Source: Pegoplata infirma (taxonomy: Eukaryota > Arthropoda > Insecta > Diptera > Anthomyiidae). From it: a stretch of DNA of 64,000 nucleotides. Under the pieces are notes generated by a model. It was not told the origin of the DNA. It saw only the letters and a program-made list of their open reading frames with translations, and did no database searches. The translations under genes and the position numbers were made by a program. The DNA lies in the NCBI GenBank assembly GCA_963921195.1, contig OY992540.1:176547896-176611895 (forward strand), in the 5' to 3' direction. Below, one piece after another: positions 44,534 through 55,511 of this stretch; positions within the stretch are counted from its first letter, which is position 1; each line of letters starts with the position of its first letter.

Positions 44534-46564
44534 TGGGGCATTCCATGCCAAATCACTCACTTTTAGGCCCGACCCCCTTCGATTAATTTTATTTTTGGAT
44601 ATGTTTTAGTACGTATTAAATGCAACTTCCAGCCAAATTTTCAGCCTTTTATACCAAGGTGGTGTTGAGTAATCAATTTTTCAAAATGGCGATTTTTTCC
44701 AAAAAATGAAAAAATTTAAATTTTCAATCAATTTTGACCAGTAAAAAATATAGATATATTAAAAAAAGATGGACAACATTTTGTTGGTAGTTAAATGTAG
44801 TTTTAGAAAAAAAAATATGAAAAATTATTCGAAGTAACTATCACTTGTTTTTTATCGTATAAAAATTAAAATCGACTTTTTGAAAAAGTCCGAAACCTTC
44901 GATTTTTTTTTAAAAATGTCAAAAAATTCTACTCTAAATTACGCAACTTTTAAGTCATAATTCGAGATGTGATCGTAATTCGTTCTATTTTTATTCAAAT
45001 TTTGAAAATTGCACTTTTTTTTTTTTTGGCTCTGGTTTATTTTATATGGTGCTCCAAAAAAAATAATTTGGTAAATATTGACCGTAACTTCCCCTAGATA
45101 TATTAACTTGGGTATAAAAATACGTCTCAGAAAATTTTAGGATGATCGGACATGGGTAAGGCGTGCCGCATCGGCTTTGAAGTTTGAAAATCGGATTACA
45201 AGGGAAAATATGCATTTTTTTCTATTTTCTTAATTTTTTTGGTATTTTAAGTTAATTTTGAATTCAAATGGTTACAGAATTGAAATGTAGAGTAAAATGT
45301 CTCTCTATTAAGGTCATAAAAACCGAAATCGGTTTAAAATCAGCCAAGTTATTACAACTTCCCCAGGCATCTAACGTGTGGCAGACAACTTGATTAATCA
45401 ATACAATCCGATTTTTGAAATTCATTGAAATTTTCTACTGTAATAACATTTTTTTATTCTTCAAGTTCAAATGTTATTAGATGACAAGTATTTTTCATAT
45501 TGTGTTTTGCTAACATTTTTTAAATTAGTGCTAAAAATGCCTGCATTTTCCACACCCTTTTGAAATCTCTATTTTAAAAAAAAAATATTTTTTTTGTTTT
45601 AAAATTTGGAAAAGTCAAAAAAATATTACACTGAAACATGAATAATGAAAAAATGTTATTACAGTAGAAAATTTCAATAAATTTAAAAAAAGGGCCTCGT
45701 ATTTTTTAATCAAGTTGTATGGCACACGCTAGATGCCTGGGGAAGTTGTAATAACTTGGCTGATTTTCAACCGATTTTAGTTTTTAGTACCTTATTAGAA
45801 AGGCATTTTACTCCACATCATAATTCTGTAATCACTTGAATTAAAACTTAACTTAAAATACCAAAGAAATTGCGAAAACAGAAAAAAAATTATATTTTTC
45901 CTTGTAATCCGTTTTTTAAACTTCAAGGACCATGCTAAGCGCCTTACACATGTCCGATCGTCCTAAATTTTTGTGAGACGTATATTTACCTCCAAATGAA
46001 TATATTTAGGGTAAGTTAGGGTCAGTATCTACCATTTTTTTTTTTTTGGAGCTCCATATAAAATAAATCAGAGCCAAAACATAAAAGGTGCAATTTTAAA
46101 AATTAAAAAAAAATAGAAAGAATTGTGATCACATCTCGAGTTATGGCTTAAAAGTTGCATAATTTAGAGTAGAATTCTTTTAGTTTTTTACAAAAAAATC
46201 GAAGGTTTCGGACTTTTTCAAAAAGTCGATTTTAATTTTTAAACGTCAAAAAATAAGTGATAATTACTTCGAATAATTTTTTCACATTTTTTTTCTAAAA
46301 CTACATTTAAATACCAACAAAACGTTGTCCAACTTTTTTTAAAATATCTATATTTTTTACTGGTCAAAATTGATTGAAAATTTAAATTTTTTCATTTTTT
46401 GGAAAAAATCGCCATTTTGAAAAATTGATTACTCAACACCACCTTGGTATAAAAGGCTGAAAATTTGGCTGCAAGTTGCATTTAATACGTACTAAAATAT
46501 ATAAAATAAAATTAATCGAAGGGGGTCGGGCCTAAAAGTGAGTGATTTGGCATGGAATGCCCCA
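44534..46564. mobile_element. O: 2.0-kb foldback element, TGGGGCATTCC termini
   Basis: TGGGGCATTCCATGCCAAAT at the left and its inverted partner at the right; arms of about 1 kb mirror each other (for example GGGGAAGTTGTAATAACTTGG near 45740 and its partner near 45350). Flanked by TA (44532-44533, 46565-46566), although the surrounding ATAT run makes the TSD length uncertain. A related, older piece lies at 14216-15080, and similar GGCATTCCA ends are nested in C1. Confidence 0.75.
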
Positions 46565-46826
46565 TATACATATATTATTTTATAAAACTATATGTATTTT
46601 TTGTTGCATCATATGTGATTTTATATATTTGCACTTCTAATTTGTTTCTTATATAAAATTATATAACAGAAAATATTGTCTTTTATATAATAACATATGA
46701 TTTAAGATTCGTTTATATTATTACATATGAACTTTAAAATTCTGTCTCCTTTTTTATATAATTTGATAAAACAAAATATTTGAAGTAATTTTATATAAAA
46801 CTTTATGCAACTGTTTTTAAATTATA

Positions 46827-48481
46827 CACTCAAAAAAAAAAGTTTGTAAATTTACAAGTAAAAGGTCTTGTAATTCTATTTTACTAATATTTTTGTCTTT
46901 TTACAAAAATTGTTGTATATTTAATAAAACGAAAACTACAGTTTGCTTTGTAATTTTACTATTATATGTTGGTAAATTTATTTTACAATTTTTTTAGGTA
47001 AATTTACAAAAAAGTGAATTATTTTACAAATTAAAAAAATATTACAAGGTGTTTAGTTTTTTTACACAAGAAAACTGTAATTGTACAACAAAATTTTACT
47101 TGATGTTATTTAGTCTTTCTACCAAAAAATTGTTTTATTACAAACATTTTTTTTAAGATGGTTTTAAAAGGTTTTCAGTCTGAAATGTATGTATTGAACA
47201 GTACAAAATTCCAATATAATTTTACAAAACTTATTTTATTACTAGAATTAATGTTGTTTTACAAAAAAAAATTAATTATTCAACAATAGGACACGCAAAA
47301 ATTTTCTAAGTTCAGATTTTTTTTTTGCGTTTTGGAGTAAAAAATTTAGTTTTTTGGTAATTTGCGTTAAGTAAAATACCACAATTTTTATGTGTTTCTA
47401 CTATATAATTGTTCTATTTTTTTTTGTATTTTTACCATTTTTTTTTTGGTGATTTTACCATATTTTTTTGGTATTTTTTTTTTTAAATTTGGTACCTAAA
47501 ATGTGAATAGAAAGCTGCCAGTTATGAAAAATCAAATTTTTCTTATTTTAACTGGTACTTAAACATCCAATCTACAATATCCAAAATTGTTTTTCCGATT
47601 TTTTAAAAATACTTAATTATTTTTAAAAATTCAAAAAAAAAATTGTTATTTTTTGACAAATTTTTCCTGAAAATATAAGAAATTTCTTGTGTAGCCTCCT
47701 TCGCAATTCTCATATGTTCTACTTAAGAAAAACGAAATGTCGAAAAAAAAATAAAAAGTGCAGTGTTATACATTAAAAAGTTTGTTAAAAGTGCTCAAGT
47801 GAAAAAAAATCTTTTCAGGTTGTTGAAGTGCTACTCCAGCTGCCGAAGAAGGAAAAATAAGATGCACCAATGGAAAAAAACTTTAAATTTACAAAACCAA
47901 TATGTAAATAAACCAATTTTTTTGTAAATTTACAAAACAAATATGAAAATTTAAAAAACAAAATTGTATACTTACGAAAAAAGTTGTAATTTTACAAAAA
48001 TGAAATAGAAAATACAAAAACAATATTGCAAATTTACAAATTTTATGGTTAAACTACTGTTTTTACGGCAAAAAAATAAGGAAAAATGGTACATATACAA
48101 TAAAAATTGTAAATTTACCACTTTTTATTGTAAATATACAAGTTTTTTGCATAAAAAACAGTAGTTTAACCAAATAATTTGTTAATCTACAATTTATTTT
48201 TTTCATTTTCTATTTTTCCTTGTAAAATAACAACCTTTTTCTGTAAGTTTACAATTTTGTTTTGTAAATTTACCAAATTTTTTGCAAATTTACAAAAAAA
48301 ATGTTCACCTCGAAGATGATATTTTACAAAAAAATTGTAAATTTACATTTTCTTTTGTTAAATCAATTTACAAATTATCCCCGTAACTTTACGGGGATTC
48401 TTGCTAGTACATATTTTACAAAACCTGCCCCGTAAAATCACGGGGATTTTATGTCATTTTACAAACTTTTTTTTTTGAGTG
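46827..48481. mobile_element. Q: CACTCAAAA-type element built of TTTGTAAATTTACAAA words
   Basis: CACTCAAAAAAAAAAGTTTG at the left, its inverse at the right, TSD TA (46825-46826, 48482-48483). The empty site AAATTATATGTTATC is at 42414 in M1/M2. Both ends are dense in TTTGTAAATTTACAAA variants; the centre is AT-rich. Tc1/mariner-type non-autonomous element by TSD. Confidence 0.8.
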
Positions 48482-49412
48482 TATGTTATCTTATATGAGT
48501 AAAATTTAAAAAAAAATTCTAAGTCCTTTACATATAATTTAATATAACTTTTGAAAATTTTTCTAAGTCCCAAAATTCTAGGACTGCTGCAAAATTGAAA
48601 GAAAAATATTCATAGAATTAGATATAACTTTTAAAAAATTTTCTAAGTCCATATTTTTTTTTTTTTAAATTTTTCAAAGTCCTAAAAATATTTTTGAAAA
48701 TTTTTTAGTCCTGGAAACAAATTTTTTTTTTTGTCAATTTTTTGCGTTTTGGGGGAAATTTTTTTTTTCTTATATATAAATATATTTAATTATATATAAT
48801 TGCATCAATTTTATTTAAAAAGGGTCCAATTTTCGCATATAACTATATAAAATTATATTAAAATTATATCAAATTTGATGAGATTTGATCAAATTTGATA
48901 AAATTTGATAAGTTTTTATATGGTTTTATCGACTCATTTTTCGCATTAAACTATATATGATTATATATGATGTCTTTATATAATTTTATATGAATATATA
49001 TAATCTTTTTTACTCGGGTGTTTATATCTGACACTATATGTTTCTTGATAAAATTATGTATTGGAAAAAATAATTCAACAATTTCCAATATAGTCTCAGA
49101 TAATGTTATATATTATTATATGTGGTCACATACATTATTATATATGCCGTATATAAATCTACAAGATTGGCCAAATTAAATACAACTCCACATATAAATA
49201 TATATGGTACCATGTCAAATAATATATTATTATATTACACACCGAACCAAATCTCGTAGGTAAAATCAACAAAAAATTTTCGTAGATCTTTAACAAAATT
49301 TTGTCAATTTTTTTTTAAGATTCAACAAATTTTATTCAAATCAACGAAATTTCGTCAAGTTTACATCCTCTTAAGAAGTAAAATTGACAAAATTTCGTCA
49401 AATTGACTAATA

Positions 49413-49975
49413 CACTCAAAAAATTATGTTAGTAAAATCAACTGAAAATGTCAGTTAAAATAACTACTTTGTAAGTTGTTTTGGGGTCAACTACTTTTTC
49501 AGTTAAATCAACTAACAATGTTAGTTATTTTAACTTACAAAAAACAACTGACTTATGTAGTAAAAACTACTTACATTTGTAGTCAAAACAACTAAAATGT
49601 AGTAAAAATAAAATAATCAATATATAATTTTTTTTTTCAAAAAATTTTTCAGAAAAAAAATTGAAGATCAAATTTTTTTTTTTTTTTAAAAAAGTTTTAA
49701 AAAATAATGAAACGAAAATTTATTTTTTATTTTTTGGAAAAAAAACTTTGAAATTTTTTCAGAGATAAAAAAATATAATTAACTACTTTAATTAACTGTT
49801 ACTACATTACAGTACTTTTTTGTTAGTTGTTCAAAAAAACGATTTAAAATAACTAACAGAAATAGTTGTTTGATATTTTTCATACAAAAGCAACTGACTT
49901 TGTAGTTGAAAACAACTAACTACTGTAAAATATACAAACAACTAACATGTAGTAACTTACATAATTTTCTGAGTG
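49413..49975. mobile_element. Q2: CACTCAAAA-type MITE (563 bp) with AACTAAC words
   Basis: CACTCAAAAAATTATG at the left, CATAATTTTCTGAGTG at the right, TSD TA (49411-49412, 49976-49977). The ends are filled with variants of AGTTAGTTGTTTT/AAAACAACTAACT. Same terminal family as Q0 and Q but with a different internal word. Confidence 0.8.
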
Positions 49976-50579
49976 TATTATTAGTTTGGACGCCATTATT
50001 TTTTCAATGTGCAGCGTCATGAAAAAAATTTATTTTTTGTGAAAATTAATTTATTTTTTAATGAAATTTTATCCAATTGCCTAAAGCTATTAGTTTTTAT
50101 GCCATGTTTGGCATGGTAAAATGCGTCTTCAAATGCTGCAAAATTTCATGTGAAAACATCTTTAAATTTTTAGAAACTTCATGTAAGTAATGATTATATA
50201 AAAATTTAATTTACAAACAACTAATTTTTTTTAATGTTTTTAGGTATTCTACATACATATTATATTGACAAGGGTTCAAAGATAAACAAGTTTCCGTCTG
50301 GAATTTGGAAATATGCACATTTTCTTCGTCATTTGCTGTAAAAAGTAGGGCTGTCAATCCCGAAATCCCGAATCCCGAAATCCCGGGATTTTTGTCATAA
50401 AATGAATCCCGAATCCCGGGATTTTCAAGCTCAAATCCCGGGATTTTTGAAATATTAAAAATGTATGAGAATTTATTTTTAAAAATACAACTTTGTTCAA
50501 TTATTGTTACATTTACATCAACAAATTAAAACTAAAACTTTTTTGAATTTTCAACGTAGCTGGCCTTGAATTTTGCTGA

Positions 50580-50648
50580 GCTGAGAATTCTACCCAGGCT
50601 TGCTGAATACTAGTCCAACGCACTGACCATTAAGTCACGGAGCTCTTT
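50580..50648 (-). other. tRNA-like sequence 1 in the hAT-like element
   Basis: Minus strand: GAGCTCCGTGACTTAATGGT at the 5' side, with box A-like TGACTTAATGGTCAGTGCG and a decayed box B near 50590. Too degraded to fold as a full cloverleaf by eye; anticodon not assigned. Confidence 0.45.
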
Positions 50649-51157
50649 GACCAAAGTTTTCAGGTTTTGGCGAAAATTTTCTAAAAAACCAAAATTTTGA
50701 TCCAGGGCGCCACGGGTAAATTTAATCCGATTGGCCTCAAATTTGTACCACATAAGTTTTAGGTCTAGGAGAATAAAAATTTTCCGGGAGGTTTAAAATT
50801 GGAAGAAACCGTTTTTTATACAAAAAAATGCAAGTCTAATGTATTATGTTATTACATTTTTCCTTTAAATGTTTTTATTATTTAAAATTTTCTTTAAATT
50901 AGTTTTAAAATTATTTAGTGCAACAACCGAAATCGGAATGGGATGAAACCAAAAGCAAATAAAAGTTGTCATTTTCCTTAACAAACCCCTCAAGGCTTTT
51001 TTTAGTTCATTGCTAAATATTTAATATTAATAATTACTTGAAAACTGCATAAGTGGCGTATACTTAATTTTTTAAATGCCTTTAAATAACAATAATATAA
51101 TAAGAATAATTAGAAATCATTTTTTTTAATAATTTCGTTGTAGCGAAATCGACCCAA

Positions 51158-51234
51158 AGGTTTTCGTTGGAATCAAACCCACGAATCCCTGCTTAATAGG
51201 CTAGCACGCTACCAACTAACACACAGTAGCCCCT
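51158..51234 (-). other. tRNA-like sequence 2 in the hAT-like element
   Basis: Minus strand: GGGGCTACTGTGTGTTAGTT start, box A-like TTAGTTGGTAGCGTGCTAG, box B-like GGGTTTGATTCC near 51180. Looks like a decayed tRNA or tRNA-derived SINE head; function unlikely. Confidence 0.5.
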
Positions 51235-52158
51235 TAATATGCACAATAAAATTGATACATAAATATTCTACTATTTTTTACTTTTACAATCAAAGAAATT
51301 TAATCCCGAAAAATCCCGGAATCCCGAAAAATCCCGGGATCCCGAAAAATCCCGTTATCCCGAAAAATCCCGGGATCCCGGGATTTCGATTTTCAAATCC
51401 CGAATCCCGGGATTTTAAAAAACCGATCCCGTTTGACAGCCCTAGTAAAAAGTCATTCGTTTTCCCCTTTGTGTAAGTTTATATTTAAATTAGTTCAATT
51501 ATTATTTATTTTGTATATTTTTTTGTTTATTATAGTTAAAAATTTTTAAGTTCTTTAAATATTAAAATATTCTATTCAATAAAAAAATTAAAATAATAAC
51601 AAAAATAATATATATGGATATTTTATTTTTGTAAGGGTAGAAAAATTTTGTAAAATTGATAAAATATCGTGGAATCGACGAAAATTATTTAGTTAAATTG
51701 ATGATATTTATTCAAATTGAATAAACTATTTTATTCAAATTGACGAAAATAATTCTGTTAATTTGACGAAATTTCGTCAAATTTATCTCAAATATAAATT
51801 AACGAAAATTTTATTCAAATCAACACCCCTGTTTTGTTAGCTGTATAATGATTGTTGTTTCGTCAAATCAACATGCTTTTTCGTAAATATTACTGCCGTA
51901 TTTGGTTCGGTGCAGCAAAAATTTTCTAAGTTAATTTTGATATTATTTTATGTAATTTTATAAAAAATCAAAATTGTTGAAAAGAAAAACAAATAATAAA
52001 AATTATAACAAAAATTAATTTATATTTTCACCAAATTAAAATGATTAAAAAAACAAAACTTGGAAGATTGTTGCTTATTCTAATTTTAATATAACCCAAA
52101 AATAAAAAACCCTAAATGAATTCAATAACTACATAAAAATATTTGTTTTAAGTTTTAA

Positions 52159-52307
52159 GGCTCCGACACAATGTCGGAGTACTCTGTACTACAGAGTACC
52201 ATCTCTAAAAATAGAGATACCATCACACAAAAAATGTGTAAGTGCGAAAGAGAAAGGAACAAAATCCACTTTCTGGCACAGAGTACTCTGTCATTGTGAA
52301 TTCAGCT
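52159..52307. mobile_element. 149-bp MITE with TTAA-type TSD
   Basis: Flanked by TTTAA/TTAA (52154-52158, 52307-52311); imperfect ends GGCTCCGACACAATG and, inverted at the right, GCTGAATTCACAATG. The J arm of NJ1 (near 41480) shows the uninterrupted site. TTAA points to piggyBac or Kolobok type. Confidence 0.6.
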
Positions 52308-53486
52308 TTAAAATTTATGGTCCAAATTTTTTTTTAAAAAAATTTATATGAAATATCAGATTATATAATTTTTAATATAATTTGATAAAATTTTACAAAT
52401 CCACATTAGACCAAAATTCGGATCTAATTAAATCTAACAATATCATATATGATATTATTAGACAATTTTAGATAATTTCTGATACAGCCAATTTTGAGAT
52501 CAGATTAGATCAATTAAGAGCTGTTACCAGATTAATTAAGATATAATTACATTAAGGACCATTTTATTTTTTTTACTCGGGACACAAACATTTTTTGGAA
52601 AATTTAAATCCCTTATAAATGATTTTAGAAAAAAATTACAAATTTTTAATAATTTGCTAAGTCCCGAAAAAATTCTGAAGAATGCAATAAAAGCTCTACT
52701 AATTGATAATGTATCCAATATGATAAAATAATTTCTAATTTCACGTTTAAAATTCCAACAAATTTTACCAGATTTCATCCAATTATATAAAAATTTATCT
52801 AATTTTAACAGATAAGATATGATTTAATACAATTAGATAGACCCATTTTTGGGATCAAACTTAATCAAACTTGATACTATTTTATCAAAAATAATAGAAT
52901 TTGATATAATCGTATAATATTCGATCCGCCAATTTTCGGATCAAAATTAATATGGATTTACATAAAAGCATATCTGTTCATATATAATTAAATATTGCGT
53001 CATATAACTTTTTTTTATTCGGGTTGTTTTAAAAATTTTATATGTTATTATATATAATGCAAAATTTATGAAAAAAAATCTAAGTTCTTTATATATAATT
53101 TAATATAATTTTTTTTTGGGTTTTTTTTTTATTTAATTATATATAATTGCATAAATTTTTCTAAAAAAGGGGCCAATTTTCGCATCAAATCATATAAAAT
53201 TATATTAAAATCACATCAAATTATATCAAATTTAATGCAACTATATATGGTTTTATCGACTCATTTTTCGCATCAAATTCTATATGAATATATATGATGT
53301 CTTTATATAATTAAATATAAACATATATAATCTTTTTTACTCGGGTATTTTATGTGGAGTTGTATTTAATTTGGCCAATCTTGTATATTTATATACGGCA
53401 TATATAATAATATATGTGACCACATATAATAATATATAACATTATCTGACACTATATTAGAAATTATTGAAATATTTTTTCCAACC

Positions 53487-53841
53487 CCCTAGTAAAAAAG
53501 TTTTGATATAATAATATATAATTTGATACAATCATATTAAAATATATATGAATTTTTATATGTTCAGATCTAATTATATCTAAGATTTTATGTGGGTCCA
53601 TTTTCTTATCTGAGGTTATACATTAATATATATGGCTTTATATAATTATACAATTTTACATTTATTTATATAAAATAAGATCAACTGGATTTATTTGGAT
53701 GTGACCAAAATTCGGATCTAATTATATCATTTTTTATATTTGTGTATCTAAAATAATACAATTAGATAATTATTTGATCCAACTTGATACAGCCAATTTT
53801 GAGATCAAATTAGATCTAAAAAGTTTTTTTTTTTACTCGGG
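53487..53841 (+). mobile_element. F1: F-family MITE (355 bp)
   Basis: CCCTAGTAAAAAAGTTTTG to AGTTTTTTTTTTTACTCGGG; TSD CC, inserted two bases inside A7. Confidence 0.8.
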
Positions 53842-53869
53842 CCCTAGTAAAAATATTATGCTAACCCTA

Positions 53870-54224
53870 CCCTAGTAAAAAAGTTTTGATATAGTGATAT
53901 ATAATTTGATACAATCATATTAAATTATATATGACTTTTTATATGTTCAGATCAAACTTTATCTAATATTTATTTCGGATCCAATTTCTTATCTGAGGTT
54001 ATACATAAATATATATGACTTTATGTAATTATATAAATCTATATTAATTTATATAAAATAATATCAAGTGGATTTAATTAGATGTGACCAAAATTCGGAT
54101 CTAATTGTATCATTTTTTATATTTGTGTATCTCAAATAATACAATTAGATCAATAACTGATCCAACTTGATACAGCCAATTTTGAGATCAAATTAGATCT
54201 GAAAAGTTTTTTTTTTTACTCGGG
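53870..54224 (+). mobile_element. F2: F-family MITE (355 bp)
   Basis: Same termini and length as F1; TSD TA (53868-53869, 54225-54226), inserted five bases inside A8. Confidence 0.85.
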
Positions 54225-55014
54225 TAGTAAAAATAATATGCTAATTTTACTAAATAGATCTAATTTGATCCGTAAAATGGTTGTATCAAATAATATCTAA
54301 TTGTATTACTTTAGATCAAAAAATATAAAAATTGATACAATTTGATCCTGAATTTGGTCAAATCTAATTAGATCAAATTGATCTTATAATATCAATTTTT
54401 ATATAATTTGATGAGCAAAACCAAAATACGAATCTAATCATATATGGAGCAATATCTAACCATATAAAGTGGATCAACCGTATCAAAGTGATAGATAAAA
54501 TTTTATATAAATTTATACGGAAGCATATTAACTCATATAAGATTGTATCAAATTATATATGATTAGACCAGAAAATTTTTACTCGGGAATTTTACTAAAT
54601 AGATCTAATTTGATCCGTAAAATGGTTGTATCAAATAATATCTAATTGTATTACTTTAGATAAAAAAATATAAAAATTGATACAATTTGATCCTGAATTT
54701 GGTCAAATCTAATTAGATCAAATTGATCTTATAATATCTATTTTTATATAATTTGATGAGCAAAACCAAAATACGAATCTAATCATATATAGAGCAATAT
54801 CTAACCATATAAAGTGGATCAACCGTATCAAAGTGATAGATAAAATTTTATATAAATTTATACGGAAGCATATTAACTCATATAAGATTGTATCAAATTA
54901 TATATGATTAGACCAGAAAATTTTTACTCGGGAATACATAATTTTATCTAGAAACATATTGTGTCAGATATAAACATATACAAATCTATATTCCTATACA
55001 ATATTATATATGAC

Positions 55015-55380
55015 CCCGAGTAAAAATTTTCTGGTCTAATCGTATATAATTTGATACAATCTTATATGAGTTAATATGCTACCGTATAAATTTATATAAA
55101 ATTGTATCTATCACTTTGATACGGTTGATCCACTTTATATGGTTAGATATTGCTCCATATATGATTAGATTCGTATTTTGGTTTTGCTCATCAAATTATA
55201 TTAAAATTGATATTATAAGATCAATTTGATCTAATTAGATTTGACCAAATTCAGGATCAAATTGTATAAATTTTTATATTTTTTGATTTAAAGTAATACA
55301 ATTAGATATTATTTGATACAACCATTTTACGGATCAAATTAGATCTATTCAGTAAAATTAGCATAATATTTTTACTAGGG
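55015..55380 (-). mobile_element. A9: complete A-family MITE (366 bp) near the N end of NJ1
   Basis: Inverted A copy, TSD AC (55013-55014, 55381-55382). Confidence 0.9.
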
Positions 55381-55406
55381 ACTATATCATTTCTTCTTTA
55401 CTCGGG

Positions 55407-55511
55407 TATTGAATTAATTAATGTCTGAATTAATTCTTTAAATTAAATTTTAGAAATTAACGTTTTGTAGATTAAGTAAACAAAATAGACCGTACAATGC
55501 GGGTATTAATA
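55407..55511. other. Short spacer right of NJ1
   Basis: About 105 bp of AT-rich sequence that matches no element seen here; probably original host DNA between NJ1 and the next A element. Confidence 0.4.

Larger units (their letters stand above)
44482..49018 (+). mobile_element. M4: M-family element holding O and Q
   Basis: CCCGAGTAAAAAAGATCATAT to ATAATCTTTTTTACTCGGG, TSD TG (44480-44481, 49019-49020). About 847 bp without its inserts; a duplicated 'attctaagtc' region near 48520-48660 accounts for part of the extra length. Confidence 0.8.
50346..51444. mobile_element. hAT-like element with AATCCCGGGATT words (1,099 bp)
   Basis: TAGGGCTGTCAATCCCG at the left, TTTGACAGCCCTA at the right, perfect 8-bp TSD GTAAAAAG (50338-50345, 51445-51452). 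Each end holds about 110 bp of alternating AATCCCGAAA/AAATCCCGGGATT. The middle has two tRNA-like sequences on the minus strand. The open frame at 51252-51476 merely translates the repeat. Confidence 0.85.
49240..51912. mobile_element. P: 2.7-kb element with CACCGAACC termini and TTTCGTCAA words
   Basis: CACCGAACCAAAT at the left, ATTTGGTTCGGTG at the right, 2-bp TSD CA (49238-49239, 51913-51914); the empty site (ATATTACAGCAAAAAC) is inverted in NJ1 near 41910. The ends are packed with TTGACGAAATTTCGTCAA variants. It contains Q2 and a hAT-like element. No transposase seen; superfamily unknown. Confidence 0.75.
44418..52581 (+). mobile_element. NJ2: NJ-family element inside B4
   Basis: N end CCCGAGTAAAAAAGAAATG at 44418, J end CCATTTTATTTTTTTTACTCGGG at 52581, TSD AC (44416-44417, 52582-52583). 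Own pieces: 44418-44481, 49019-49239, 51913-52158 and 52308-52581, about 800 bp. It is inside an element of its own family, NJ1, three levels up. Confidence 0.8.
43945..53023 (+). mobile_element. B4: B-family element split by NJ2
   Basis: CCCGAGTAAAAAAGATCTG at 43945, AACTTTTTTTTATTCGGG at 53023 (one base changed in the terminus), TSD TT (43943-43944, 53024-53025). About 913 bp without NJ2, as for the other B copies. Confidence 0.8.
41952..53345 (+). mobile_element. M1: M-family element holding M2 and B4
   Basis: CCCGAGTAAAAAAGATTATAT at the left, ATAATCTTTTTTACTCGGG at the right, TSD TA (41950-41951, 53346-53347). Own pieces: 41952-42118, 43673-43944 and 53024-53345, about 757 bp. Confidence 0.8.
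53485..54932 (+). mobile_element. Nested A-family pair (A7, A8) carrying F1 and F2
   Basis: A7 begins with CC at 53485-53486, is split by F1 after two bases, continues 53842-53864, is split by A8 (53865-54587) at the same AA site used in the 17570 cluster, and closes at 54932. A8 is itself split by F2 after CCCTA. TSDs: A7 AA in NJ1 (53483-53484, 54933-54934), F1 CC, A8 AA, F2 TA. The right end CAGAAAATTTTTACTCGGG occurs at 54587 and 54932. Confidence 0.8.
36501..55406 (-). mobile_element. NJ1: outermost element of nest 2
   Basis: J end CCCGAGTAAAAAAAATAATCTGG at 36501, N end ATTTCTTCTTTACTCGGG at 55406, TSD TA (36499-36500, 55407-55408). Own pieces sum to about 760 bp, compared with about 800 bp for NJ2, which is one of the things inside it. 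No coding sequence. Confidence 0.8.

Noticed and set aside
51252..51476. Small protein with NPGIPK repeats
   Set aside because: It is the translation of the AATCCCGGGATT word array at the end of a hAT-like element; there is no start context and it runs over the element boundary.
36501..52581. A single 16-kb palindromic element with J ends
   Set aside because: Its two outer flanks do not share a TSD (TA versus AC). Pairing 36501 with 55406 (TA/TA) and 44418 with 52581 (AC/AC) resolves both.
41952..53345. CRISPR-like array of regularly spaced repeats
   Set aside because: Spacing is irregular, repeats are palindromic MITE ends, and the genome is eukaryotic.
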